From assembly GCF_003173755.1 (NCBI RefSeq), contig NZ_CP029553.1, positions 4,902,001-4,966,000 of the forward strand: a stretch of DNA of 64,000 nt, written 5' to 3'. The notes under the pieces were generated by a model, which ran no database searches, was not told the DNA's origin, and saw nothing but the letters and a program-made list of their open reading frames with translations. A program made the translations under genes and the position numbers. Source of the DNA: Methylobacterium terrae (GTDB taxonomy: Bacteria > Pseudomonadota > Alphaproteobacteria > Rhizobiales > Beijerinckiaceae). Each line of letters opens with the position of its first letter. The first letter of the stretch is position 1. This document shows, in pieces, positions 1 through 11,319 of this stretch.

Positions 1-41
1 CCTCGTGAAATCGTTTACAATACGTCGTCACGGCGCGACGG

Positions 42-1724
42 CTACGGCAGGACGAACGCCATCCGGTCGACGTCGACGAGGCCGCGATCGGTGATCTTCA
101 GGTGCGGGATCACCGGCAGCGGCAGGAAGGCGACCTGCAGGAACGGCTCGGGCAGGGTGCAGCCGAGCCGCCGCGCGGCGTCGCGCAAGGGGGGCAGGGC
201 GTCGCGCACCGCCTCGAAGGAGAGGTCGCTCATCAGGCCGGCGATCGGCAGCGCCAGCTCGGCCAGGATCCCGGTCCCGTCGGCGACGACGAAGCCGCCC
301 TGAAGCGCGATCAGGCGGTTCACCGCCCGCGCCATGGCGTCCGGATCGGCGCCGACGACGCAGAGGTTGTGGCTGTCGTGCCCGACCGAGGAGGCGATGG
401 CGCCGCGCCGGAGCCCGAAGCCCTGGACCAGGCCGCGGCCGATGCTGGTCGTGCCGTGGCGCGCCACGACGGCGACCATCGCGACGTCCTGGCCCGGGTC
501 GGGCACGCCGTCGAGCGTCAGGCGCCGGTGCTCGGTGATGATGCGGCCCGCGACCACGCCGATGACCGAGGTCTCGCCCGCGGGCAGCGGCACCGCGAGG
601 TCGTCGGCGGTGACCGGCTCGGCCCGCACGCTGCCCCGACCCGGCGGCGGCGTGACCGACCGGGCGGCGAACAGGGCCTCGTCGACGAGGCGGCCGGCGG
701 AGATCACCGAGGCGACGGCGCAGGCTTCGAGGTCGTCGAGGAGCACGATGTCGGCGCGCTTGCCGGGCGCGATCATCCCGCGGTCGGCGAGCCCGAAGGC
801 GGCGGCGGCGCTGAGCGAGGCGGCGCGGTAGGCGGCGAGCGGCGGCACGCCGAGCGCGATCGCCGTGCGGATCAGGTGGTCGAGGTGGCCCTCCTCGGCG
901 ATGTCGAGCGGGTTGCGGTCGTCGGTGCAGAAGGCGAGGAACGGCGCGGTGCGCTCGGTCAGGAGGGGGCTGAGGGCGTGCAGGTCCTTCGAGACCGAGC
1001 CCTCGCGGATCAGCACCGTCATGCCCTTGCGGATCTTCTCCAGCGCCTCCGCGGCGCTCGTCGCCTCGTGGTCGGTGCGGATGCCCGCGGACGCGTAGGC
1101 GTTGAGGGCCAGCCCCGAGAGCAGCGGCGCGTGGCCGTCGACGGGGCGACCGGCGAAGGCCGCCAGCTTGGCGAGGCAGGCCGGATCGGCCGCGACCACG
1201 CCCGGGAAGTTCATGAACTCGGCCAGGCCCAGCGCCCGGGGATGGTCGCGGTAGGGCAGGAGGTCGGCGGCCTCGATCCGGGCGCCCGCGCTCTCGAGGT
1301 CGGTCGCCGGCACGCAGGAGGAGAGCTGGACCCGGATGTCCATCACCGTCTCGCCCGACGCCGCCAGCGCGTAGTCGAAGGCGGCGGTCCCGAGCACGTT
1401 GGCGAGCTCGTGCGGGTCCCAGATCGCCGTCGTGACGCCGTGGGGCAGCACGCAGCGGTCGAATTCGTGCGGGGTGATGAGGGAGGATTCGACGTGCAGG
1501 TGGGTGTCGATGAAGCCCGGCACGGCGATGCGCCCGCCCGCCTCGATCACCCGCGCCCCCTGGTAGCTGCCGTAGGTGCCCACCACCGTGTCGCCGCAGA
1601 CCGCGATGTCGGTCTCGACGAGTTCGCCGGTCACGAGGTCGAGGAGGCGGGCGCCGCGGATCACCAGGTCGGCGGGCTCCCGGCCCGCCCCTTGGGCGAT
1701 CCGGCGGGCGATGAGGTCCGACAT
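42..1724 (-). CDS. ade: Adenine deaminase
   Basis: A 560-residue amidohydrolase that deaminates adenine to hypoxanthine in purine salvage, in the cytoplasm. The N-terminal composite domain (residues 20-70) leads into the metal-binding [10 protein letters not shown] motif at residues 71-80, typical of Ade/AdeC, followed by the barrel with DPHELAN near residue 104 and a C-terminal VGHDSHN-type block. Length fits the family. The ATG at 1724 follows AGAAAGG at normal distance. The next upstream gene on the same strand (EAL protein) ends 89 bases away, so co-transcription is possible but there is no functional link. No anomalies seen. Confidence 0.95.
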   Translation of the reverse strand: MSDLIARRIAQGAGREPADLVIRGARLLDLVTGELVETDIAVCGDTVVGTYGSYQGARVIEAGGRIAVPGFIDTHLHVESSLITPHEFDRCVLPHGVTTAIWDPHELANVLGTAAFDYALAASGETVMDIRVQLSSCVPATDLESAGARIEAADLLPYRDHPRALGLAEFMNFPGVVAADPACLAKLAAFAGRPVDGHAPLLSGLALNAYASAGIRTDHEATSAAEALEKIRKGMTVLIREGSVSKDLHALSPLLTERTAPFLAFCTDDRNPLDIAEEGHLDHLIRTAIALGVPPLAAYRAASLSAAAAFGLADRGMIAPGKRADIVLLDDLEACAVASVISAGRLVDEALFAARSVTPPPGRGSVRAEPVTADDLAVPLPAGETSVIGVVAGRIITEHRRLTLDGVPDPGQDVAMVAVVARHGTTSIGRGLVQGFGLRRGAIASSVGHDSHNLCVVGADPDAMARAVNRLIALQGGFVVADGTGILAELALPIAGLMSDLSFEAVRDALPPLRDAARRLGCTLPEPFLQVAFLPLPVIPHLKITDRGLVDVDRMAFVLP

Positions 1725-1813
1725 CGGGGGCCTTTCTGCTGCGAGGCCCCCGCGATCCGCCGCGAGGGGTCACGCGATGCTAAGCGGCCCCGGCGCGCGC
1801 CGCTACCGCGCCG

Positions 1814-3472
1814 TCAGACCGCCCGGCGCAGCACGTCCCGGAAGGCGCGGCGCACCGGCGGGGGCTCGTCGGCCGGCGGCGTCGGCTCGGGGGCCGGCTC
1901 CGGCGGCGGCGGGGCGGGGGGCGAGAGCACCTCGGGCCGCACCACGCGGGGCGGCGAGAACACCGAGCCCTGCGCCAGCGGCAGGTCGAGGTCGATCAGG
2001 TCGGGCACGTCGGCCTCGCGCTCGACACCCTCCGCCACCAGCCGGATCCCGGCCCGCGCCAGGGTGTGGGCGAGCGCCGCGCCGTGCTCCCCGAGCAGCG
2101 TCTCGACGTCGACCTTGGCGTAGCTCGCCCCGCGGACGGAGAGCGCCGCGGCGTCGAGGCGCGGCTCGGTGACCCGGTCGACCGCGAGCCCGATCCGCTC
2201 GCGCAGGGCGGCGAGCGCGCTCGACTGCTCGGCGTCGAGGCTGCGCCAGCTGCGCTGCGGCAGCGCCAGGATCAGCCGGCCGGCGAGCTCCGGGTGCAGG
2301 TCGATGAGGCGGCAGACCGCCCGCAGGAAGCCCGGTTCGAACAGCGAGCCCGGCGACAGGGCGTAGGCGACCGGGGTCTCGCTGCCCCGGTTCGCGAGGT
2401 GCTGGCCGATCGCCGTCACCCGGGCGAGCATCAGCCGGTCGAGCTCGGTGGTGCGCCCGTGCCGCTCCAGCACCCGCAGGAAGTCCGAGGGCGCCAGGAG
2501 GGCGTCGCCGACGCGCAGGCGCGCCAGGGCCTCGTAGAACGCCACCTTGCGCTGCGGCAGGCTGACGATCGGCTGCAGGTGGACCTCGAGCCCCTGCGAC
2601 AACGCCGCCAGGATCTCGGCCTCCGAACGGGGCGCGGCGGCGGGCTCGGGCACGAAGGGCCGGCGCGGCGCCGGCACGGCGTCCCGCGGCAGGATCGGGT
2701 CGGAGGCCCAGGGGGCGGCCGATCGCGCCGCGACCGGGGATGCGTCCGCAGGCTCGACCGGCAGGGGCGGGGCGGCCGTCGGCGGAGCGAATTGCGAAGG
2801 AGCGCCTTGCAGAGGGGCGGCTTGCAAAGGGGCGGCTTGAGGCGCCGAAGCATGGGCCGGCGCATAGGCGGGCTGGGCGTAGGCCGGCGGCACGGAGGCG
2901 GGCGCCGCCTGAGCCGGCACCGACTGGGACGGCATCGCCTGGACCGGCGCGAAGGCGGGCGGGGCCTGGGCCGGGGGAGCGGGCTGCAAGGGGGCAGGGT
3001 GCAAGGAGGCAGGGTGCAAGGAAGCAGGCGCCGCGGGCGCCGCGCCCGGCTGGCCCTTCAGGAGGGTCAGGTCCTCGTCCTGGGCCGCCACCGCCATGGC
3101 GAGTTCGCGCACGATGCCGCCGAGGAGGCCGATCTCGGCCGTGACCTCCGACAGGCCGGCCTCCAGGCCGGCGCTCGGGGCGGCCGGTGCCTCCCGCTGC
3201 TCGAGCGTCAGCAGGCGGCGCGACAGGAGGTCGATCTCTCCCGACAGCGTCTCGACCTGGCCGGCGAGGCGGGCGGAGCGGCGCAGGGCCAGCACCGTCG
3301 CCACGCCCGCGAGGGCGGCCGCCGCGAGCGCGACCCCGGCCACCGCCCCGAGGACGGGCGCGGACAGGAAGGCGACGGCGAGGCAGAGCCCGCCCGCCAG
3401 GAGGCACGAGAGGCTGAGGGCGATCCGGGGCGCCGACGACCCACCGGCGCGCCGGCCGGACTTGAGGGCCAT
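1814..3472 (-). CDS. Membrane-anchored degenerate EAL-domain protein
   Basis: 552 residues. Two hydrophobic segments (about residues 15-60) precede a short coiled coil (65-110), a long Ala/Pro/Gln-rich linker (about 125-265) and a C-terminal EAL domain (about 290-525). The EAL signature itself is kept (FYEALARLR) and so are AEGVE and AQGSVF, but the DDFGTG metal-binding loop is replaced by VDRVTEPRLD. Active EAL enzymes hydrolyse cyclic di-GMP, so this is more likely a cyclic di-GMP binder or scaffold than a phosphodiesterase (inference). The linker DNA has short repeats (2800-2840 and 2990-3030). The ATG at 3472 has GAGGAA upstream. An in-frame start further upstream is possible but gives an unlikely Arg/Gly-rich leader. 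Confidence 0.82.
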   Translation of the reverse strand: MALKSGRRAGGSSAPRIALSLSCLLAGGLCLAVAFLSAPVLGAVAGVALAAAALAGVATVLALRRSARLAGQVETLSGEIDLLSRRLLTLEQREAPAAPSAGLEAGLSEVTAEIGLLGGIVRELAMAVAAQDEDLTLLKGQPGAAPAAPASLHPASLHPAPLQPAPPAQAPPAFAPVQAMPSQSVPAQAAPASVPPAYAQPAYAPAHASAPQAAPLQAAPLQGAPSQFAPPTAAPPLPVEPADASPVAARSAAPWASDPILPRDAVPAPRRPFVPEPAAAPRSEAEILAALSQGLEVHLQPIVSLPQRKVAFYEALARLRVGDALLAPSDFLRVLERHGRTTELDRLMLARVTAIGQHLANRGSETPVAYALSPGSLFEPGFLRAVCRLIDLHPELAGRLILALPQRSWRSLDAEQSSALAALRERIGLAVDRVTEPRLDAAALSVRGASYAKVDVETLLGEHGAALAHTLARAGIRLVAEGVEREADVPDLIDLDLPLAQGSVFSPPRVVRPEVLSPPAPPPPEPAPEPTPPADEPPPVRRAFRDVLRRAV

Positions 3473-3672
3473 GGCGATTCCTCTTACGCGTCGAGGACGT
3501 GCCGGGTTCCGCGGACACCGGCCGTGACCCCGGTTGTCGCCGAGGCGCCGAATACCCGCAAGACACCGCCACGGGCTGCCCACGGTTTTCGCGGCGCCCT
3601 TGTCCGAAGTGCCGCAGTAACCGAGATGGCTTGCGCGGCCCTGGTGCGCCGCATCGGGAATGGAGCGAGGCG

Positions 3673-3903
3673 ATGACGGATCGGGCCGGCGAGCGGATGG
3701 AACTGCTGATGAAGGTCGAGGGCATGACCTGCCAGGGCTGCGTCGCGGCGGTGACGAAGGCGATCCAGCGCCTCGACCCGGCGGCGCAGGTGAGCGTGGA
3801 CCTCGACGCGGGCCGGGTCGCGGTCGTCACCGACGCCCAGGCCCTCGACGTGGCCCAGGCGCTCGGCCGCGCCGGCTACGACGCCGAGGCCATGACCGGC
3901 TGA
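3673..3903 (+). CDS. Heavy-metal-associated (HMA/CopZ-like) metallochaperone
   Basis: A 76-residue single HMA domain. GMTCQGC places the metal-binding Cys pair at residues 20 and 23, in the GMxCxxC motif of CopZ/Atx1-type copper carriers and P-type ATPase N-domains. The rest follows the beta-alpha-beta-beta-alpha-beta pattern. It probably binds Cu(I) in the cytoplasm, but no copper ATPase lies nearby, so the partner is unknown. The ATG at 3673 follows GAGCGAGG. Extending to earlier in-frame starts would add an Arg/Pro-rich stretch that looks non-coding. Confidence 0.88.
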   Translation: MTDRAGERMELLMKVEGMTCQGCVAAVTKAIQRLDPAAQVSVDLDAGRVAVVTDAQALDVAQALGRAGYDAEAMTG

Positions 3904-4066
3904 CACGCATGACGGGACGACACCACCGGCCGGTGCGATCGGCCGTGGACGGTTCTCCCGGGCGCCCCGCGCTCTAACGTTCGTTTAAGCCGCCTCTGCG
4001 AGGGTTTCGGGAGTTCGCAGTGTAGGGGCGCCGGGGCCGCGAGGTCTCCCGCGCTGGCGTGGCGGT

Positions 4067-5905
<1,839 letters not shown>

Positions 5906-5953
5906 CCCGTGGCCCGCCCCCAGGTGGAACGATCGAAGCCCGAAGGAGAGACG

Positions 5954-6898
5954 ATGTCCGAGGCGCCGGCCCGGCAACGCGACGAGCTCTCGGCTCGTCG
6001 ATCGGACGAGCTGTCGGCTCGTCGGCACGATCCCGACGTGGCGCTGGCCGCCGAGGCGCGGCCGGCGCCGCGCCCGCGGGCGGCTCCGCGCGCCCCGCGC
6101 CCGCCCCGCGTCGCTGCCGGCAGCACCCGGCCCAGGCCCGCCGGCCCGCTCGACCGCCTGCGGGGCCGGGCCGACCGGCTGATGCGCCACCCGGCCGGCA
6201 TCGTCGGCGGCCTTCTCGTCCTCGGGGCGGTGGCAGCGGTGGCGGCAAATGCCCTGAGCTTCCAGACCGGCCGCCACCCGGCGCCGCTCTTCGCCAAGGC
6301 GTCGCCCGAGAAGGGAACGGCCGAGAAGGGGCTCGCCGGCAAGGGCCCGCAGCCGGCGGCCGAGACGGCGGCGGCGACCGCGCCCGCGACGAACATCCGG
6401 GCCGATGCGGCGCGCGGGCCGGGCGACGCGCCGTCCCGGGCCGCGAAGCCGGACGGCATCGGCGCGCTGATCCACGGCGACGACCCCGCCACCGCCGCGC
6501 TCGACCGCAGGGCCGGCCCGTCGAAGGCCGCGAAGGCGGTGCCGGCCAAGGATGCGTCGGGGAGGGATGCGCCGGTCAGGGAGGCGGCGCCCCGCGATCA
6601 CGCCGGCAAGGCCGCTCCCCATCCGCCGGTCCGGGAGGCGAAGGCGGCGGAGCCGAAGGCCACCGCGCTCCACGCCGCGGCACCCGCCTCCGGACCGAAG
6701 CCCGACAAGTCCGTCGCCTACGCGCAGCGCGCGCTGATCAAGCTCGGCTACGGCCCGCTCGACGTCGACGGCATCGCCGGCCCGACCACCCGCGCGGCGC
6801 TCGCCCGCTTCGAGCGCGAGCGCCGCCTGCCCGGCGCCAGCGTGGCGCGCCGGACCCTGCAGGAACTGGAGGCGCGGTCGGGGCTGAAGCCGGAGTGA
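5954..6898 (+). CDS. Membrane-anchored peptidoglycan-binding protein
   Basis: 314 residues. A basic, Pro/Arg-rich cytoplasmic leader of about 75 residues precedes one membrane helix (HPAGIVGGLLVLGAVAAVAA). A long Ala/Lys-rich periplasmic spacer ends in a C-terminal PG_binding_1 domain (about residues 252-310, with QRALIKLGYGPLDVDGIAG). It probably docks to the cell wall. There is no enzymatic domain. The ATG at 5954 follows GAAGGAGAG. The leader contains a tandem DELSARR duplication. It lies directly behind a DivJ-like kinase, so a link to division or envelope growth is plausible but unproven. Confidence 0.8.
   Translation: MSEAPARQRDELSARRSDELSARRHDPDVALAAEARPAPRPRAAPRAPRPPRVAAGSTRPRPAGPLDRLRGRADRLMRHPAGIVGGLLVLGAVAAVAANALSFQTGRHPAPLFAKASPEKGTAEKGLAGKGPQPAAETAAATAPATNIRADAARGPGDAPSRAAKPDGIGALIHGDDPATAALDRRAGPSKAAKAVPAKDASGRDAPVREAAPRDHAGKAAPHPPVREAKAAEPKATALHAAAPASGPKPDKSVAYAQRALIKLGYGPLDVDGIAGPTTRAALARFERERRLPGASVARRTLQELEARSGLKPE
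5981..6028 (+). repeat. 24-bp in-frame direct duplication
   Basis: Two adjacent 24-base units (5981-6004 and 6005-6028), differing at a few bases, encode DELSARRS and DELSARRH near the N-terminus of the peptidoglycan-binding protein. It keeps the reading frame and looks like a recent slippage or duplication. Confidence 0.85.
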
Positions 6899-7028
6899 TC
6901 CCGCCGCGCCCTCAAGCGGACCCGTTCGGAGGCGCTGGCCAAGCCCGGACGGGCATCGGCGCCGATGCGCGAGGGTATGAGAGACCGGCCGCGTGCCGGA
7001 AGACGGAACGGCCTCTCGACGCGGCACC

Positions 7029-7988
7029 TCAGAACGCGATGGCGTCCACCACCTTGCGGAAGCGCGGCAGCGTCGCCTCGCGGTCCTGCGCGCGCACCAC
7101 GCCGACGGCGCGGAAATAGCCGTCGGGCTGGAAGCGCATGGTCTGGGACACCACCACCGGCGTGCCCGAGGGCACGTCGACGGCGCGCGCGACGATCTCG
7201 TGCCAGTCGGCGCCGTTCTGGCGGAAGCTCTGCGAGCGCTCGATCGCGAAGTCCTTCATCGTCTGGTTCGAGTACAGGGCGGCCTTGGCGAAGGCGTCGC
7301 GCTGGTCGGCCGGCGGGGCCGGCTGCACCGCCTCGGCCAGCACCAGGATCGGCTGCTCGAGGTTCGCCATCTGGTCCTTCGGGCCGTCGGTGTAGAGCAC
7401 CGAGTTGCCCCCGAGCACCCGCACCGGGCGGAAGCCCGCGGTCTCGGTGACCCGGAAGGGGAGGGCCGCGACCTGCTGGTCGATGGTGAGCGCCGGGCGC
7501 ACCCGCACGCTGGTCAGCATGGCGCGCATCGCGTCGTCGGCCTCGGCCCCGGGCAGGGTCTGGCCGATGACGATGCCGGTCACGGTCGGGTCGGAGACGA
7601 GGAAGACCCACTTGTGCAGGGCCGGCGCGCCGGGGGGCTGCTCGATCGGCTGCTCGCCGGTGAACAGCAGGCCCTCGCGGCCGTCGGCGAGCTTCAGGGT
7701 CTCGCGGGTCTTCACCACCAGGCCCTGGCTCTTCAGGTTCTCGTCGGTGAAGTTGGCGGTGAGGTCCTTGTAGGCCTGGGCCGGCAGCTCGACCACCGAG
7801 ACCGTGGCGCCGCCGCCCGTCCGCTCGAAGCCGGTGAAGCGGCGCGACACCACCATCTCCTTGGCCGGCTCGAAGCCGAACCGCGAGCCCGGCGGGTAGA
7901 CCGGATCGGCCGCCAGCGCCCCGGCCGGCAGGCCGACCGCGAAGGAGAGGAGCGCCAGGGCGCGCAGCAACAGGGGACTCGTCGGCAT
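7029..7988 (-). CDS. Exported protein of unknown function
   Basis: 319 residues with a clear Sec signal peptide (MPTSPLLLRALALLSFAVGLP, cleaved after about ALA27). The mature part has alternating beta/alpha segments, for example FTDENLKSQG followed by a strand pair, and vaguely recalls PsbP/DcrB-type folds. No catalytic motif was recognised and there are no membrane segments after the signal, so a periplasmic location is likely. The ATG at 7988 is chosen because the signal peptide starts there; the open frame continues upstream without coding character. It is monocistronic, convergent with the peptidoglycan-binding gene. Function not assigned. Confidence 0.78.
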   Translation of the reverse strand: MPTSPLLLRALALLSFAVGLPAGALAADPVYPPGSRFGFEPAKEMVVSRRFTGFERTGGGATVSVVELPAQAYKDLTANFTDENLKSQGLVVKTRETLKLADGREGLLFTGEQPIEQPPGAPALHKWVFLVSDPTVTGIVIGQTLPGAEADDAMRAMLTSVRVRPALTIDQQVAALPFRVTETAGFRPVRVLGGNSVLYTDGPKDQMANLEQPILVLAEAVQPAPPADQRDAFAKAALYSNQTMKDFAIERSQSFRQNGADWHEIVARAVDVPSGTPVVVSQTMRFQPDGYFRAVGVVRAQDREATLPRFRKVVDAIAF

Positions 7989-8113
7989 CGGACTCGTCTC
8001 GGTTCGTGAGAGGTGCCCGGGATCGGGCGGCCATCGGGATTCTCGTCGACGCCGCCCGTGAAGGGCGGTCATCGCGCGTTTCCGCGGATGCGTCGGCCGC
8101 CCGGGCCGGTCTG

Positions 8114-8764
8114 TCAAGCGCGGCGGATCGCCGAGACGCGTCGCAGGGTCAGGTTGAGGCGCCCGCCCGCCGGCACCGCGGCGGGCAGCGCCGGCCCCGC
8201 GGCCGGTGCGAGGAGGTCGGGGCTCAGGATGCGGTCGACGCCGTGGAAGATCAGCCGCGAGGGCCCGCCGATCACCAGGGCGTCGCCGGAGGCGAGCCGC
8301 ACCGAGCGGGTCGGGGCGTTGCGCTCCAGGCCGCCGTAGCGGAACAGGGCGGTCGCCCCGAGCGACAGGGACAGGACGGGGGCGTCGAACTCCACCTCGT
8401 CCCGGTCCTGGTGCAGCCCCATCCGGGTGCCGGGTCCGTAGAGGTTGACGAGGCAGGCCTCGGGCTCCGCCGGGCAGGCGGCGAGGTCGTGCCAGGCCCG
8501 CATCACCGCCGCCGGCATCGCCGGCCAGGGCCGGCCGGTCTCCGGGTGCGCCACCTGGTAGCGGTAGCCGGCCCGGTCGGAGACCCAGCCGAGGGGGCCG
8601 CAATTCGACATCCGGACCGAGAACGGCTTGCCGGTGCGCGGCATGGTGGGCGTGAAGGGCGGCGCCTCGCGCAGGATCGCGGCGAGGTCGGCGACGAGCG
8701 CCGCTTGCGCCGCCGCGTCGAGGTAGCCCGGGTGGTGGATCAGGCCGGGAGCGAGTTCGATCAG
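8114..8764 (-). CDS. alkB: AlkB-type DNA/RNA demethylase with apparent CTG start
   Basis: A 2-oxoglutarate/Fe(II) dioxygenase that removes alkyl lesions such as 1-methyladenine and 3-methylcytosine. The metal ligands are His118-x-Asp120 (GLHQDRDE) and His174 (FHGVD). Arg202 and Arg208 of RLNLTLRR bind 2-oxoglutarate, matching the AlkB spacing. The only ATG (8644) would remove about 40 residues of the conserved N-terminus, including HHPGYLDAAAQ and PPFTPT, which are clearly in frame upstream. The frame is open back to a TAG at 8800 with no ATG, GTG or TTG. A CTG at 8764 sits 8 bases after AAAGGA and gives 216 residues, the length of E. coli AlkB. The CTG start is inferred. Confidence 0.87.
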   Translation of the reverse strand: MIELAPGLIHHPGYLDAAAQAALVADLAAILREAPPFTPTMPRTGKPFSVRMSNCGPLGWVSDRAGYRYQVAHPETGRPWPAMPAAVMRAWHDLAACPAEPEACLVNLYGPGTRMGLHQDRDEVEFDAPVLSLSLGATALFRYGGLERNAPTRSVRLASGDALVIGGPSRLIFHGVDRILSPDLLAPAAGPALPAAVPAGGRLNLTLRRVSAIRRA

Positions 8765-8867
8765 GGGGGCGATCCTTTGACGCGCGGGACCCGCCTCCTA
8801 CCCGATTTCGCGGCGGGTCGGCAGATCACCCATGGTAAGCTCGGGCATCTCCGGGAGCGACCCCGCC

Positions 8868-9761
8868 ATGACCGTCCGCACCGCCACCCTGACCGGCTCC
8901 GGCGCCATCCTGCTGTGGTCGCTGCTCGCCCTGTTCACCGCGTCCTCCGGGGCGGTGCCGCCGTTCCAGCTTGCCGCGATGACCTTCCTGGTCGGCGGAC
9001 TCCTCGGCTGCGCCAGCTGGATCCTGCGGCCCGTGGGCCTCGCCGCCTTGCGCCAGCCGCCCGCCGTGTGGGCACTCGGGATCGTCGGGCTGTTCGGCTA
9101 CCACGCGCTCTACTTCGCGGCCCTGCGCCTCGCTCCGCCGGCGGAGGCCGGGCTCATCAGCTATCTCTGGCCGCTCCTGATCGTGCTGTTCTCGGCCCTG
9201 CTGCCGGGGGAGGGGGGCCTGCGGGCGGCCCACCTCGCGGGCGCGCTCCTGGGCCTGGCCGGCGTCGTCACGCTGTTCTTCGGCCGCGGCGCGCTCAGCT
9301 TCGAGGCGAGCGCCCTGCCGGGCTATGCCGCGGCTCTCGCCTGCGCCTTCCTGTGGTCGGGCTACTCGGTGCTGTCGCGCCAAGTCGGGGCGGTGCCGAC
9401 CGACGCGGTCGCGGGCTTCTGCCTCGCCACCGCGGCGCTCAGCCTCGCCTGCCACCTCGCCCTCGAGCGGACGGTGTGGCCGCACGGAGCGGCGCAGTGG
9501 GCCGCGGTCGCAGGCCTCGGCCTCGGGCCGGTCGGGGCGGCGTTCTACCTCTGGGACATCGGCGTGAAGCGCGGCGACATCCGCCTCCTCGGCGTCGGCT
9601 CCTACGCCGCCCCGGTGCTCTCGACCCTGATCCTCGTTGCCGCCGGCTACGCGCCGGCGACGGGGTCGCTGGCGCTCGCCTGCGGGCTCATCGTGGCGGG
9701 GGCGCTGGTAGCGACGCGGGGTGGCGGGAGCCGGGAGACGGTGGTGGACGGCGGGACGTAG
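8868..9761 (+). CDS. DMT-family (EamA, YddG-like) exporter
   Basis: 297 residues with about ten hydrophobic helices in two EamA repeats, typical of drug/metabolite transporters in the inner membrane. The sequence pattern (LISYLWPLLIVLFSALLPGE and LWDIGVKRGDIRLLGVGSYAAP) resembles the YddG aromatic amino-acid exporter branch, though the substrate is not certain. The ATG at 8868 has GGGAG ten bases upstream. An earlier ATG at 8832 lacks such a site and would add 12 residues. It is divergent from alkB, with the two starts about 100 bases apart. Confidence 0.88.
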   Translation: MTVRTATLTGSGAILLWSLLALFTASSGAVPPFQLAAMTFLVGGLLGCASWILRPVGLAALRQPPAVWALGIVGLFGYHALYFAALRLAPPAEAGLISYLWPLLIVLFSALLPGEGGLRAAHLAGALLGLAGVVTLFFGRGALSFEASALPGYAAALACAFLWSGYSVLSRQVGAVPTDAVAGFCLATAALSLACHLALERTVWPHGAAQWAAVAGLGLGPVGAAFYLWDIGVKRGDIRLLGVGSYAAPVLSTLILVAAGYAPATGSLALACGLIVAGALVATRGGGSRETVVDGGT

Positions 9762-9863
9762 CGGGGTTCCGTGATCGGGCCCGGCCGACGCGCCCATCCG
9801 ACGGCCTTCTGCCGGCACAACTCGGACTTTCCTGACGTCGCGCCGGTCGTCGCGAACTTCTGG

Positions 9864-11045
9864 CTACCCATCGACCGGCACCAGGACCCGAGGTGCGGTC
9901 GCGGCGACCAGGATCAGCATCCCGGCCAGCATGAGAAGCGGGACCGAGAGGCTCGACGCGGACGCGACGAACCCGATCCCGGCGGGGCCGACGAGGATTC
10001 CGGCATAGGCCAGGGTCGTCACGGCGGCGACCGCCGCGCCTTCCGGCATGGCGCTCTGGTTGCCGATGGCGGTGAACAGGACGGGGACGATGTTGGCGCA
10101 GCCGATTCCGATCAGCGCGAAGCCCAGCATGGTCGCGACGACCGAAGGCAGGAGGGTGGCGAGCCCGAGACCGGCCGCCGCGACCAAGGCGCCCGCGACG
10201 ACGACCCGCGTGCGGCCGAGCCGCGCCACGATGGCGTCGCCCGTCAGGCGGCAGACCGTCATCGCCACCGAGAAGACGGCGAAGCCGAGGCCGCCCCAGG
10301 CAGCGTCGAGGTCGTGCTCGGTTGTGAGAAACACCGCGCTCCAATCCAGCATCGCCCCCTCCGCGAGGAACACCACGAAGCAGAGCGCGCCGATGAGGAG
10401 GATCGGCCCGCGCGGGACCGCGAAGAGCGGTGCTCCGCTGGCCGATCCGTCGGTCAGCAGGTTCGGCCAGGCGAGACCCAGCGCCACGCACAAGGCCACG
10501 ACCACGCACAGCACCGCCAGCAGCGGCGAGGCGCCGAGGCCGAGCAAGCCGCTCACGGCACCCGCCCCGACGATGCCGCCGACGCTGTAGAGCCCGTGCA
10601 GGCCGGACATGATCGGCCGGGCGGTCCTCCTCTCGACGAGGATGGCTTGCACGTTCATGGCGCAGTCGAGCGCGCCGACCCCGATCCCGAACAGGAACAG
10701 CGCCAGCATGAGTCCGGTGAAGCCCGACAGCACGCCCAGCAGCGGCAGCGCCGCTCCCATGATCGCGACCGCCGGGACGATCACCCGACGGCAGCCGAAC
10801 CTCGTCACCAGCGCGCCCGCGACGGGCATGGCGATGATCGAGCCGAGGCCGAGGCCGAGGAGCAGGAGGCCGAGGGCGCCGTCGTCGAGGCCGGCCCGCG
10901 CCTTGGCGTAGGGCACCATCGGCGCCCACGCGGCGGGGGACAGGCCCGCGATGAGGAAGACGAGGCGGCTCGCGTTCCGCTCCGCGAGCGCGGCGGCAGG
11001 CGCGACCGGGGCGGTGGTCGGGACGACATTCATCGCACGGGGCAT
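9864..11045 (-). CDS. MFS transporter (YbjJ-like)
   Basis: About 393 residues with 12 predicted helices. GLLLLGLGLGSIIAMPVAG and the following ALVTRFGCRRV loop resemble the N-half MFS signature. The pattern, with DCAMNVQAILVERR and HGLYSVGGIVGAG, matches the YbjJ/fucose-permease-like branch of the major facilitator superfamily. Substrate unknown. Starts at 11045 (MPRAMN) and 11033 (MNVV) are both possible; neither has a strong ribosome site. It converges with the DMT exporter across about 100 bases in which no clear terminator was seen. Confidence 0.85.
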   Translation of the reverse strand: MPRAMNVVPTTAPVAPAAALAERNASRLVFLIAGLSPAAWAPMVPYAKARAGLDDGALGLLLLGLGLGSIIAMPVAGALVTRFGCRRVIVPAVAIMGAALPLLGVLSGFTGLMLALFLFGIGVGALDCAMNVQAILVERRTARPIMSGLHGLYSVGGIVGAGAVSGLLGLGASPLLAVLCVVVALCVALGLAWPNLLTDGSASGAPLFAVPRGPILLIGALCFVVFLAEGAMLDWSAVFLTTEHDLDAAWGGLGFAVFSVAMTVCRLTGDAIVARLGRTRVVVAGALVAAAGLGLATLLPSVVATMLGFALIGIGCANIVPVLFTAIGNQSAMPEGAAVAAVTTLAYAGILVGPAGIGFVASASSLSVPLLMLAGMLILVAATAPRVLVPVDG

Positions 11046-11319
11046 ACGCACACCGCCCGGCGAAAGCACGGCGCCGAGCCCGTGCCGCACGCATGGCCGA
11101 TCTCCGCGCGGGCTCGACCGGGGCCGCCCGCTATCCCGGAGGTTCCGCTCAACCCCCCATCCGGACCCTCAACGGCGGCGCCTCGGACGTCCGCAAGGGG
11201 CCGCGATCGGGGCTCGCGACCGTGCGGGGGAACACATCCGACCGGGCCCGCGAGCGTCAAAACCTGGCCACAAGGTTCTGGCTGGTCCGATCCGACAGCC
11301 GCGCTCCCGCGAGACATCC

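Noticed and set aside
6953..6968. Perfect 16-bp palindrome between convergent genes as a terminator or operator
   Set aside because: It is a short palindrome without loop or T-run, and expected by chance fairly often in GC-rich DNA.
8114..8644. alkB starting at the ATG at 8644
   Set aside because: It would delete about 40 conserved N-terminal residues that are intact in frame upstream.
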